A stretch of 64,000 nt of DNA from Aristolochia californica (taxonomy: Eukaryota > Streptophyta > Magnoliopsida > Piperales > Aristolochiaceae): positions 4,528,501 to 4,592,500 of the forward strand of contig JARWKL010000008.1 in the NCBI GenBank assembly GCA_029961685.1, given 5' to 3'. Both the position numbers and the translations under genes were made by a program. The notes below the pieces were generated by a model. That model saw only the letters and a program-made list of their open reading frames with translations. It was not told the origin of the DNA and did no database searches. Of this stretch, positions 34,265-46,110 are shown piece after piece (the first letter of the stretch is position 1; each line of letters opens with the position of its first letter).

Positions 34265-34587
34265 TGTTAGATTTATGATCTCATGAAAAGTATAGTAAAG
34301 GAACTAGGTTAATAGAGAAGAAAACAATGAGTGTGAGAAAGAGAGAATGAGTGGGAGAAGAAGAAGAAGAAGGAGAAAGAGAGGAGAGGGAGTTCGGCTA
34401 AGAGAGTGAGAAAGAAGGAGGGAAGGAGGATTAGGTCAAGTGAGTCGTAATCCTCCCCCTCAATGTAATTATAATAATGAAATAGTCAATAATTACATCA
34501 TTATCCTTTACCCTTAGGAGGGAGAAAAAATGACAAAAAATTAAAGTAATTTACATCATGCTACTACTACGAGTTTATCTTACAACA
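34265..34587 (-). repeat. Isolated LTR of the Copia C/E family with primer site
   Basis: Begins TGTTAGATTTATGATC and ends TTACAACA on the plus strand, with the same AG-rich tract as 22316-22650. GCTCTAATACTA at 34253-34264 is the reverse complement of a primer site, so this was the 5' LTR of a minus-strand element whose body is lost. Confidence 0.7.
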
Positions 34588-35089
34588 AACATCAAAGGTT
34601 GGAGACTTAGAAGTCTCAAGGAGAAAATTCTCTCCAAATCTCAAGGGGGTAAGTTTTCCTTTAATTTCTGTATCTTCATTATTTGTTCTCAAGGCTGATC
34701 TAGAGCTAAGAAATCTAGATAGGAAAGCTTGTAAGAGATAAAATCTAGCTATGTAATCTCAAGGAGAGATTTGTAATCATGTATTTGAGTATACACATGG
34801 CTTAAAGGAGAGCTTGAAGCTCTTTTATATAAAAGTACAACTAATAGTGTAATTAGTGGGGTTCTTGACAAGTAACTACTAAAAGGGGAACATCAATAAC
34901 AAAAAATTATTGTCTTTCTTTGAGAAGTACGCTTGCTAATCATTTTACTTGTTCTCACTTAGTTTCAATTATAAAATCTCAAGTCACCCCCTCTTGAGAA
35001 GCCACCTAAGCCAATAATTAGTATCATAGCAAGCCATTCTTTGAAATCAAAACCTATTTGATTTTGATATTCGGTTTCAAATGGCATCT

Positions 35090-35650
35090 CAAGATAGAAT
35101 GTCTCTCTCCCAAGGGCAATCTACCAACTGTCTCCCGATTTTTAATAGAAAAAATTATGGATATTGGAAGGTAAGAATGGAATACTTCTTCAACCATGGA
35201 TTGGGATATTTGGTATGTCACTAAGAATGGACCATTTGAACCTCTAGAAATGGTTGATGGTCATCTCATCTCCAAGGAGTATGAGCACTTGACTAGGGAA
35301 GATAAAGATCAACTCCAGACAAACTCAACAATCATAAACCTTCTCTTATGTGCCACGGGTCCCAAATAGTCCAATAGAATCTCTACTTCTAAAATAGCCA
35401 AAGAAATTTTGGACAAGTTGGAAGTGACCCAAGAAGGTACTACTTGGGTCAAAGACTCTAGAATTAGCTTGCTGATTTTCATGACAAATTTAAAATAAAA
35501 ATAGGTGAATCAATCGCTGATATGAATCTAGGTCCACCCACATTATAAGTGAGCTTCATATTCTAGAGGAAGAAATATATCTGTATAGGAGAAATGACCA
35601 GCTTCTTGAGGCACTTCCCAAATCATGGGATACGAGGAAGACCACCATTT
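35090..35650 (+). pseudogene. gag of SIRE-like element S
   Basis: Across frames it reads LPIFNRKNYGYWKVRMEYF, DGHLISKEYEHLTREDKDQ and LDKLEVTQEGTTWVKDSRIS: the N-terminal and capsid part of a SIRE/Copia gag. Multiple stops and frameshifts. In a live element this forms the particle shell. Confidence 0.7.
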
Positions 35651-36870
35651 GAGTGAACGCGATAGTAACCGACCCAACTACACCTAGTAAAACATTCTAC
35701 ACTACCTTGAGTTTGAAGAGCTCAAGCATGGTGTCTTAAGTTCAAATCTTACATCTAGAAGACTTCCATCTCTTTGACCACCACTAAGCTCAATGAGTCC
35801 TAAAGCTCTTAGGTACACCCATGGATGGGCTGAGGCTCTACATCAAGGAAAGTTAGCCCACTGATTTAAAGGAAGGGCATCTTTAATCCATCACGAATGC
35901 CATTAGTTTAGTTGTCTCGTAGACAGTAGGAAGCTCCTACTACATCAAGGACCTTAACATAGAACTATGACTCTTCATGGAGATTGTGACTCACATCCTC
36001 AATCCAAGGGCACCTTCTTTAGACTGACTACTTGTGACATTTTCTATTCTAGGCTTTGACCCTGCAAGTCCCTCTTGATTTTTCACATTTCATGTTCCTA
36101 TGAATGGTAATCGTAGAGAACAACAAAGCAAATGGCATCCCATTTGGACAAGTCATCACTATGATTTTGAAATGCCACTACATTGTCCTTGAATAGGAGG
36201 AGATCTATGTACTTGCCAATAAAATGCCTATTGGTGAGTTAAAGGTCAACAAGTTCAAATTTGAGAAAGCCAGAAGAAGATGAAATTGCAAGCACTCAAA
36301 GGAAAAAGCGGTTAATGAAGATGAATTCTCTAGAGATGAGGTTAGTCTAGATAGAGACAAGGGGACTAGTACCAATTTTTTAAGAGAAAGAGGAATGTTG
36401 ACTCCTCAAACTCTGACAGCCTCACGTGATTGAGGACGAGGTATCTCACATGAAGGAAACTCTTGTCAACATTCAATCTAGCCAAGTCAAGCTACAAGCA
36501 GGCCAATAGGAGCTTCAAAACCTCCTTCACTCTGTGATTAACTTTGTCTCTCTATCATGTCAGCCTCCTCCACCATTGGCCAAGCATTAGCATACTTTTC
36601 GACTAGAATTTTGACCTAGGATTGACCTTATTGTATATCTCTTATGGTCATATTTTGTCCTCTGTATAGACTTTTCATATGAATACAAGGCCTTGAGCCA
36701 TTATCTTATGTTCAAAGTATTTCTCATTTGCTAATCTTTTTTATTTATGACAAAAGGGAGGAGAAAGACAAACTAAATTTAAATTTCAAAACTATGCATA
36801 AATCTAGGGGGAACATTAAGCAACTTATGGGATCATATAATTTTTTTATGGAATTAGGTATTGTCGTCAT
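35651..36870 (+). other. Decayed remainder of element S
   Basis: Short gag-tail-like frames (ALKGKS..EDEFS, VNIQSSQVKLQAGQ) and the purine word AAAAGGGAGGAGAAAG near 36752. No pol domain. Confidence 0.4.
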
Positions 36871-36884
36871 AAAAAAGGGGAGAT

Positions 36885-38360
36885 TTTTTACCAAATCTTC
36901 ATCTATATTTTGATAAAAATATTTAACCATATTTGTACTAATATTTGTAAATCAAGCATTTTAGATGCAATACCTTAAAGAGACACATTAGTAAGGTCTG
37001 CATAAAGAAACCGTAAACTTAAGACAAGACCTCAAGCTTTACAAAGTGTCAAGCTATCTTGAAGAGGCAACCACAAGCAAAGATTGAAGATTTGAGGACT
37101 AGAGTCTAAGTTATCTAGAAATATCTCAAGAACTCTAGTTATTTATGAGGACAACCACCAAACTCAGACTTTAAGGTACACAAGAGCATTGGAGCTTTAG
37201 GGAATTTTATTCTTCAAAACCATGTTTAATCGATGCATTAAAATATTTTTAGACTTTCAAAACCCCTTAACCAAGTTATCATCATGCTTAAAACTTAACT
37301 TTTTTCAATCTAGCATATAGTATGATCGATCATACCTACGACATGATTGATCATATAGAATACAATTAGGCATAGCACATAAAACATGATCGATCATACT
37401 CTACACTATGATCAATTATTTTGTTGCCAATATAAGCTATAAAGCATGATGATCATTCATACCCTATACTATGATCGATCATCCCAAGAACTGCATAGAC
37501 AACCCCATAAAGCATGATCAATCAACAAGCCATTGAGAAGTTGAAAATTTGATTGATCGATGGCCTGATTAATCAACAAACTTAGGGAGTTAAAAAAGAT
37601 AGTCATCATGCACGGTTGATCGATCTTACCTTTCCAGTGATTGATCAACACTTTTTGCAACTTTTTTAAAATGGGCAAAAAATGGTAAGTTTGACTGGAA
37701 AATTTATAAAGACCCCATCCAAACATGTCTAAGAGAGAAATGTGAGCATTTATTGTTATTGCATTCAATAACCATTTTACTTGAAATTCCTTCACAATAC
37801 CATTTTTGAGAGATATAGAGCTATAGTCTTGCAAAAACTCATTTCCTCTCTCAAATTATTTGTACATCCTAGCATTTCAAACTTCAGCAACTCGTCTCTT
37901 ATGCATCAAAAGATTGGGGACTTTGAAATCACTAGGAGAAAAGCTACCTCTCCATATTTAAGGTTTAAGTTACCTTTTTCTTGTTGTATTTTTTATTTAT
38001 CTACCAAGGGTGTTCTAAAACCTGGAATCTTGAAATGGAAGCTTGCTAGAGCAGTTATTCTAGCTATAAAATCTTAGAGAAAGATTTGTATCATATACAT
38101 GAGTATAACATATGGCTTAAAAGAGAGTCGAAATCCCTTTTGTGTAAAATTTCAGCTAATTGAGTTTATTAGTGAACTTTTTTCTAGCACAGGTTCTTGG
38201 GCGGTGATTACCAATAAGATAACATTGAGAACAAATTTTTTTTGTCTACTATTGTGGTTTGTGCTTGTATTAATTGTTTTATTTTAATTTTTCATGTATG
38301 CATCAAAGGTTTAATTTTAAATCTCAATTCTCCCCCCTCTTGAGAAGCCACCTAAGCCAA
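36885..38360 (+). repeat. 3' LTR of element S (GATCGATC family)
   Basis: Follows the purine tract AAAAAAGGGGAGAT and ends CTCTTGAGAAGCCACCTAAG at about 38360. It holds GATCGATCAT-type repeats at 37320-37640. Its 3' half is homologous, in inverted orientation, to 38404-39000. Confidence 0.62.
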
Positions 38361-38403
38361 CATTTACTACCCTGAGTTGTTCATCCACTCTCAAGGTGAT
38401 TGT

Positions 38404-40218
38404 TGTTAATCAACGTGGCTTCTCAAGATGACAGGTGAATTGATATTTTAAATTTAAAAATTTAAGTGTACACAAATTAAAAATAATGCAAGTAATTGAA
38501 AAATAAGTACACACCACAAATAACACTTAATATTTTGTTATCGACTCAACACAAGAACACAACTTGAAAACTTCCACTAATCTTAGAGCCATTAGCTGGA
38601 ATTCACATAAAAGATATTCCAACTCTCTTTTAAGTCATGTGTATGCTCAAATATAAGATAACAAGAAATCTCCCCTAATATTTGGCTAGATTCTAGCTCT
38701 AGCAAGCTCTTGTATTTAGATTCTAAGGTTCTAAATGAACCTCTCAAGTAAAATGAAAAATTACAATGAAAAGAAAAGCTTGCACCCTTTGATTCTTAGA
38801 GAGACAACCTTTTGCTTTGAATTGTCCAAGCCTCTAACTTTAATTCACACTTTTAAATAGATTTGGAGCATGACTAAGTGAATGCAAGGAGTTGGTTTTG
38901 AGAAGAGTGGAAGGAATTTGCAAAGAATATTTTTCCTCTCTTAAAAATGAACATAGGAATAAATTTGCACGGTAAAGTGTTTTGAATATTGTAGCTATGC
39001 AAATAAATGCTCATTAACCTTTCAAATACACATTTGGTGGGGTATTTATAAGTTTCCCAAACCAAGATAGTCATTATTTGCCCATTTTCAAAAAACTGAC
39101 ATCTTATTGATCCATCAACGTAAAGTGAATGATTGATCAATCGAATGTAATGTCTATGTTTTTATCATAAATGGTTATTGATTGATAGGTATGATCAATC
39201 AATATTTTATTGTTGGGCTGCCAAGTTAAGTTGATCAATCAATATACACAAATTGATCAATCAATTTACACAGACCGATCAATCATGCTTTGGAGTTACT
39301 GGTTTTGAAATACATGTATGATCAATCAATGTCTAGCCTTTGATTGATCATGCATTGAGTCCCTTATTGGCATGGTACTGCTGGATCGATCGGACTAATT
39401 GGGTGATTGATCATGCTTTGAAAATTTTGTATGCTTGGATATATGACTGATAATTCCATAGGGAATGATCGATCATGCTTTATAGCACAATTTGGCAAAG
39501 TCTCGGTTGATCGATCAATGTCCACATATTAATCGAATATGCTTTATATTTCTTGTCATTACACATTCTAGTTGATCGATAAATCTAAAGCCATTTTTTT
39601 AATATTAACTTCAAAGCATCAAATTTTTTATTCCTAAGTGGTTCTAACATGTTTAAAGGTTAGATTTGGAAAAGTTTCGGTTGATCGACCAATGTCCACA
39701 TATTAATCGAATAAGCTTTATATTTCTTGCCATTACACATTCTAGTTGATCGATCACATGCAGATGATTATCAATATGATCGATAAATCTAAAGCTTTTT
39801 TTTTAATATTAAATTCAAAGCATGAATTTTTTTATTCCTAAGTGGTTCTAACATGTTTAAAGGTTAGATATGCATATGTAAAACATGTTATGAATGCAAG
39901 TGTCCTAAAGCTCCAAAAATTTCAAGTTATACCTCAATTTTGAAGAGTTGGTGAGGCTCTCTTTCCATGCACGAGTCCTTGAGATTTTCTATCCTAATTA
40001 GACTCTGAACTTCAATTCTTCATTTCTTCTCTTGTGGGTGTTTCTTCAAGATGACTTGACACTCTTTTTATGCTTGAGATCTAGAGATGTTTGTGCCCGT
40101 TCTTTTGCAATGACCTTGATTTTTGTGTCTCTTGAAGGTTGGGCATCTAAAATGTATAATTTGTAATCATTAGATTGATTAAGTTTTGTTATCAACAAAA
40201 TATGGATGGGAGTCAACA
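38404..40218 (-). repeat. SIRE-like LTR in inverted orientation (GATCGATC family)
   Basis: On the minus strand it starts TGTTGACTCCCATCCATATT and runs to GAGAAGCCACGTTGATTAAC. At least a dozen TGATCGATCA-like words lie between 39110 and 39790. It stands tail to tail with 36885-38360, only about 43 bp apart. Confidence 0.65.
39491..39870 (-). repeat. Internal tandem duplication in the inverted LTR
   Basis: Two copies (39491-39664 and 39665-39870) begin TTTGGCAAAG/TTTGGAAAAG and end AGGTTAGAT. The first lacks about 30 bp present in the second. Confidence 0.85.
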
Positions 40219-41639
40219 CTCAATCAAGAACTGTACCTCAGAGTTAATTCATTATATTCAATCAATCAAATGGCATCTACCAAAAAAGACCTCTAAGGTT
40301 TGAATTACAACAACTACTGACACTTGAGTCTTATGGTTAGCAATTAGTTACACTCACCTAGACCCTCAAAAGGGATTTTTTAGCTTCATATCAGTTCACT
40401 TGATTTATATGTGTAGCTCAAGTATGTCATTGATTAAGCTAATCTTACAAAAATGACAACAACAATAAATACACCCATCCTAGGTAATTCTGCCCAAGTA
40501 ATAGCATCTCAAAAGTTAAATCTCAAATATGGTTTAAAATTCAATGCTCAATGAGATTGAAGCTCAAAGGTAAAGGTTCACAAAATTGCGATGATATGCC
40601 CCAATTAAGAGTCTAATTTGAAAGACTCATAGCCAAACAAAATGATTTCAAAGTTTATGGATCAAATTTCAGCTAAGGAAGTCATAAGTACAATTGATTG
40701 ATTTAAAAATTAGGAAATAGATGGACTTAACTTTCTTGAAAACCTCTATATTTTGGCTTCTTCTCTTTAAATTGAGTGTCACAATTTTTTTGGAAGGCTT
40801 GAGGAAGCTTGAGAGTGTGTTTGTTTGTTGGAATAAAATTTGGTAAAGGATTTGGCATGAAATTAGCTTAAATTGTTGATGAACAAACATTAAAAAAACT
40901 AGTCATATTTTCCTTCAAATGGCACTTTATCCTCTAGTTAAAACCTAGCAAATCAAAGCTCAAAAATTATGAACAAAATACAATACTTTGGATTTTAGTT
41001 GTTGATCACAATGGTAGGTTACAAGTTTTGGAGACCTACTATGGCAAGATCGAAGCTCTAAATATTCTTTTGCAGCATTTTTGGGATGAGTCATTCAAAC
41101 ACAGATAGCTCGTCTAGATGGTCTTCTATAATCACCGTTTCCTTCTTCTTGGTTGTTCTAAGATTGGGTCAAACGATTTCATGCCAATGCACTTTCTTCT
41201 TACCTTCTTTGGACTAGTCATTTGCAGGTTCAACTAAAGAATCCTCATAGTGCATTTCTATTTTGTTAAACTATTGTATCACTTGAATGGTTGCTTTTGG
41301 TTGTTTGAATGGAATGTCTTGTATCACTTTTTGTGTTCTTCATGCAAACTTCTATCCAAATGATTGCTTCCAAAGAGGTTTTCAGCTTTCTTGAACTAGT
41401 CGTTTAAACATTTCATGTTGGTCACTTGATCGAAAAGTTTTTTTTTTTTTTTTTGTCTTGAGTGTTTTTCATTCTTTTTTCTACTTATCATTCGAATGCA
41501 GTCTGGCCATTCGAACTGTTTGTTCTGCTCACCCTTGATTGAGGCAGTAAATGTTGTCCAAATTTTTTCAATCCAAATAACTAGATTTCAAATGTTTGTT
41601 ACCATCAAAATTAAGCTAAAGAGAATCCTGATACCAACA
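40219..41639 (-). repeat. SIRE-like LTR (TTCGAA family), minus strand
   Basis: On the minus strand it starts TGTTGGTATCAGGATTC and continues AATTTTGATGGTAACAAA, a SIRE-type LTR start. It carries CATTCGAA/ATTTGAAC-like words at 41080-41530. The left end is truncated near 40219-40320. Confidence 0.55.
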
Positions 41640-41753
41640 AGAGTTGCCTTTGATAATGAAATCATAGCTTACCAATAAAACATTTAAAGATAAACAATTA
41701 TAATATAGCCTAGTTTAACAAAATAACTCATTGTCGCATGAAGGATAACTCCA

Positions 41754-42498
41754 ACTCCTATTGGCTATTAGTGCCCTTTCCAAGAAATGCTAGAAAAAAA
41801 AACTTCCAGGTAGAAATTACCTAATTTTCCGAAGAGAAATTTCCAGTCATGAGAGGCCAAAAATCTATTTCCTGGAAAATTTCCTAAAAAATCATTAGAA
41901 GAGAGTTCCCCATCTTTCCTTCCCTCTATGTTTCTTCTCCACCTCCATCCTCAACTTGCTGGTGAGGGAGGTAGATGAGTTTGCTTTAGAGGTAAAAAAG
42001 AATGAAAATGAGCAGAGCAAGAGTACATGGAATTTAAATTCAGTGTAGGAGCAAGCTACAAGAATGTTTTAATTATAAATAAAAAGGATTCACCATTAGC
42101 ATCTCAGTGTGATAGTTTTTAGTATCTAGGCTCCATTATACAACATGATGGCGGATTCAAGGAAGATTTTTCTCACACGATTGATTTTGGTGTTACTTGA
42201 GCAAAAACACAAGGGAGGAGGGCATCTCCCCTCCTCGTAGCCCTCCCTCCCTCTCTACTTTCATTGCAACTGAGAGGACTTTTTTTCTCTAGCAAAGTAG
42301 GGGTTTGCCTTCCCATCCATTTTTCTATCATTTCCTCAAAAATTTTACAAAATGTTTAGCTCATTTTCTATCGAGGTACTAATAAGATTTTAAAATAAAA
42401 AATTATTCTAAAAAAACTTATAATTAAGAAAACTATTTCTAGGTTTTCTTAGGACACCAATTTTCCACCCAGGGACACTAATAGAGCCTTTAGATATG
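41754..42498. mobile_element. MITE-like element with LINE fragment cargo
   Basis: The ends GGCTATTAGTGCCC and, reversed, GGCTCTATTAGTGTCCC form terminal inverted repeats like those at 10545-11010. The AT-rich arms match 49440-49590. The interior includes a LINE RT piece. Flanking duplication is unclear (ATT/TTT). Confidence 0.5.
42060..42197 (+). pseudogene. LINE reverse-transcriptase C-terminal fragment
   Basis: One frame reads KDSPLASQCDSF, a stop, then YLGSIIQHDGGFKEDFSHTI. It matches the plant LINE pattern F.YLGS.IQ.DG...ED..HRI that follows the RT palm. Only about 45 codons remain. Confidence 0.7.
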
Positions 42499-42569
42499 CT
42501 ATCACTCCTTTTAATTTGCATTTGCCAAGGAAGTTACCAACTTCTAGGCCTACAACAATAATGATAATC

Positions 42570-43210
42570 CTTTTTTATTGGAGTGCTCTATTATATTATC
42601 TGAATTCAATTGGAGGATTCTGACTCATTCGTATTGTCAATAGAGAGTTATCTTTCAAGACACTTTATGGGATAAGGGATAAAAATGAATCTGACTCAGC
42701 CTGCTTAAATCTATAAATAATTAGGCAATGTGACCTTTGGACGAGCAAGGATCTTAACTCCACTAAAAGCCACTCAGCATATGCCACGTCACCACAATCT
42801 CTACTTAGGAAGCAATCAGGTCTCAGAGCCAATGTGACTGAGATCTTATCTTACCCGAATTTCAAAAGAGTGAGATGTGACCCGGGTGGGAACCACCCGG
42901 CGACAATGCCTGGTTGCTGACTCGATCTTGTCTGGTTTCCTCCGACCGTGGACAGCGGATGCGCTCCGCCATAAACTCTCCTTGGCCACGTTGTTGCTTA
43001 TCCATTACGCCGAAACGTGGCGCATCCTTGCGTTTGCCGGTTTTTCACGTTGGTTGCTGCGCCTCGAGATGGTTAAAGAGTAGCTTTCTCGATGCCCATC
43101 CGACTACCACGTGGCAATAGTTTTTTTGAATGGATAACTTTGACTACCGAGGTTGATGTGGACCGGACCGGATCGGGCAATCATTAGTATACTCATTTCC
43201 TTCACATGTT
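42570..43210 (+). repeat. G-box-containing repeated segment, copy 1
   Basis: Shares GGAGTGCTCTATTA, AATCTTAACTCCACTAAAAG, GAGTGAGATGTGACCCGG, CGCTCCGCCA and TTTGCCGGTTTTTCACGTT with 49592-50040 and 51106-51960. It contains CACGT cores (CCACGTC near 42787, AACGTGG near 43013, CCACGTGG near 43109). It looks like a duplicated promoter or 5' flank; short open frames at 42877-43120 show no motif. Confidence 0.65.
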
Positions 43211-44029
43211 TTCGATTTCAAATGGGTTTATGCTTCCACAAACTTAAAATTTGAACTTCCTCGTCTCCACTTCAAACTACATAAATTTAACTTCAAAGTG
43301 TTAATGTCGATATATGTACTGAAAAATAGTTTTCAATACCTAAAATAAAAAAATATAAAAATAAGAGAATAAGTAACTTGTAATAGTATACTTAATTAAA
43401 ATATAATACTTAAACCTCCAAATTAGGTAAAATAAACATAATTATTACACGAATAAGTAATTTAATATATATAATTAAAATATGTTAATATATTAATTAA
43501 TTAAATTAAATATTTTATTATTTAATTATTACTATTTATTGTACATTAATATAGTAATTAAGTGAGCCAATTAACTTAGAATATGATTAATTATAAAAAA
43601 TAAATAAATAAATAGGAATTTTTGATCAAATACTAACGTTAACACACTATATTTTTACGTATTATTGCATCGTCCGGAAGAAAAGCAACACTAGAGGCGA
43701 ACGAAATTGCATCGTCCAAAGGAAAAGCAGCAACTGAGAATAGGAATTGCAAGTTTTTTTTATAAAAAAAATAGCATGTGCGAGTTCGTACACTTTGCAA
43801 GACGGGGCGTTGACGTATTTTTACCCTCAACTTAGGTATGCACTAAGTTATGGAGCTGAAGTTCATCTCCTGCGTCAAGTTAACTAACCACACCCCCCCC
43901 TAAATGATGACATATCACTAAAGTCTTATAAATTCTTCTAATTTATAAAAATCAGAACTTGAATTGTTGAAACTTGTCTCAGACAACTCAAGTAGGGCCA
44001 TAGATCAAAAGCTCTATAGAAGCACGACT
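43211..44029. other. AT-rich spacer
   Basis: Very AT-rich at 43310-43620. No gene or repeat boundary recognised. Confidence 0.4.
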
Positions 44030-44300
44030 AGCTCTCTATTTTACTTATGAGCAAGTAGACTAGACATAATGTTTCAGGTACGCCTATGTGCTAGATTTCA
44101 ATCCGACCATAGAGAATTTCACTTAGTGGTTGTGAAACAAATTTTTTAATATCTACTTGGAACACCAAACTTAGGATTTTGGAACTCAAATTCCCCTAGC
44201 ATATATCTAGTAGGTTACTCTGATGCCGATTTTGTCGGATGCAAAATTGATAAAAACAGTATGAGTGGTAGTTGTCAATCAGTGGAAAACATCTCGAAGT
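44030..44300 (+). pseudogene. SIRE-like Copia RT end / RNase H start fragment
   Basis: Frames read SRPDIMFRYAYVLDFNPT, LGTPNLGFWNSNSPS and VGYSDADFVGCKIDKNSMSG. They correspond to the conserved SIRE sequence around the start of RNase H, with the first catalytic Asp in SDADF kept. It is truncated on both sides and joins the LTR of element C. Confidence 0.8.
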
Positions 44301-44324
44301 TGCATCAAAGTAATTACCTTCACC

Positions 44325-44700
44325 ACGCCCAGGAGGTGGCAAAGGAGGTAATTTAAAGGTCTTCTCATAAAAATGGCACAAGGGTGTAATTATCTAAGAT
44401 AAATGTATGTCTACTTGTATCTTTTTGTCTTCAAAACTTGTAGCCCTTAGGGCATTGTAGTCATTGTAAACTTTCTTTCACAACTATAAAATAGAGGTTT
44501 AAAGCATGGGGTAGATCATTAAATCTCCCCTCTTTTCTCTCAAAATCGTCCTCAGAATTGTCTCCTCTCCCAAGCTCTTTCTCCATCTCTCTAGCCAAGT
44601 TCTCTCTTCTTTCTCTCTTCTTCTTTCTTCTCTTCCTTTGCTTCCTCTTCTCTTCCACTACCTTGGTCAAGGACTTTGTCATGGGATCCTAAATTTAACA
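44325..44700 (+). repeat. 5' LTR of Copia C
   Basis: Ends TAAATTTAACA at 44700 directly before the primer site. It is similar to the reverse complement of 53685-54059 (element D). It has a long CT-rich tract (44520-44650); the apparent Lys/Arg/Glu-rich minus-strand frame here is this tract. Confidence 0.75.
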
Positions 44701-44712
44701 TGGTATCAAAGC
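44701..44712 (+). other. Primer-binding site of Copia C
   Basis: TGGTATCAAAGC, one base from the canonical Met-tRNA site. Confidence 0.85.
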
Positions 44713-46110
44713 AGTAAATTTAGGATCCCCATGTCAAGATGAAAATTTGAAAAGCTCGATTTATCAAGCTTCACGTAGAGTTCTTCTTGTTGATGAAGCA
44801 ATTTTTTTCTTGAAGCTACGCAAAAATAATTTTTTTTCTTATGAGATTATTGTTGATAGTTCTTTATCTCTAAAAGATAGTTTATGGATGACTTTATCAT
44901 CACATCTGAATGAGAAACTGGTGATTATATTCTTGGCTTTGAAAGTGGCTCACCGATAGTGATTATGCTCAATTTATTCTCCATGTAAAACTGATTCTGT
45001 TATTGCTCTCTTGCATATTATGCTGATGTTTGTGACTAGAATTTGCATCTAAATCAAGGTTCACTATATCTTTTATTGGCATCCAAGTTTATTATGATTT
45101 AAGCTTGTTGTTCTACCTGTTTTTTAGTTATTATATCGGTTAGTTGCCGCTCATCTTGTTTCTTCCCCAAGAGTTAAAACAATGATTGTTTGAGAAGGTG
45201 TCAAGGAGACTTTTTTTTATAAGGATGGTGGCTCGTTGCAACATTTTTTTGGTCTTTCATTAGTTGTCTTATCCTCTTAGGAAACTTAGCTAAAATATTT
45301 TTGAGAAAACAAAAGCAAAAAAAGGGCCAAAGAAAGCAAGATTTATCATCCAAGGCTAGCACATAATTAGAGAAGGAAAGTTTCCTTCTTGAAGCTAGCC
45401 AAGAGTTGCACTTTTAAGAAAAGAAAGTGTCATTGTTTTGGTTGATTTGGAGTTATCCTTTTTTTAAAAGGTTCAGTGGTATTTGTTTCCTAATCAGTTT
45501 AAGGAAAGAAGAAGCAGAGATTATGATATTTTCACTTGCTAGGTGGTGCATTTGATAAAGAAGGCAAATTTTCCTCTTTGAAAGATTTGATTTGATTTGA
45601 GATCTGGATTATGATTTGATTCAACTTTAATTCCAGATTTGATTTGATTTGAGATAATCTCCTAATAGAGAAAGATTGTAATCCTCTCTAATTGGCATGA
45701 GTAGCACGTAATTATTATTTCATTCCTATTTTAAGTGCTTATTTAATATAGGATAGTAACTTCCCTTTCTCTCTCAGTTGAAGATCCTCTCCAATTTGAT
45801 TTTTGAGTTCATGTGTGATAAAAATATGAGATCTACCTTCTATGAGACAATATGTGGTCTTCTCTTTGATAGAAGATTTATGATGCATACAATTTGAGTT
45901 CAAGTTGCTCCTCTCTTCTCAAATTGATTTTTTTATTTGCCATGGTTTGCTTCTGGAGTTGCTTGTTGGATTGCAATATTGCACATAGAAGTTGTTTACT
46001 TGTTGCTTATAATGGTTGAAGACTATATGGGAAGCAAGAGTAATCTTCTTAAAATTACCATCATACCCTTGAGAGGGTTTCCTAATTATCTTAGCTAGCC
46101 ACATTCAGTT
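44713..46110 (+). other. Leader of Copia C
   Basis: About 1.4 kb of AT-rich sequence between primer site and gag, with no coding motif. A GATTTGATTTGAGA-type direct repeat lies at 45583-45660. Confidence 0.55.

Larger units (their letters stand above)
34588..38360 (+). mobile_element. SIRE-like Copia deletion derivative S
   Basis: A partial 5' LTR (34588-35012) ends CTCTTGAGAAGCCACCTAAG and is followed by a degenerate primer site, TTAGTATCATAGC. Next come decayed gag (35090-35650), charged and Gln-rich remnants (36240-36590), purine-rich words and the 3' LTR from about 36885 to 38360. Integrase, RT and RNase H are missing. The purine words at 36750-36770 and 36871-36884 match the GGGGGAGA-type tracts that precede SIRE 3' LTRs. 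Confidence 0.6.

Noticed and set aside
39100..39800. Regularly recurring TGATCGATCA words resembling a CRISPR-like array
   Set aside because: Spacing is irregular, units are short and variable, and they lie inside a plant LTR. There are no repeat-spacer units.
44461..44682. Minus-strand 73-codon frame rich in Lys, Arg and Glu
   Set aside because: It is the reverse reading of the CT-rich tract in the Copia C LTR; the same tract gives a similar frame at 53524-53835.
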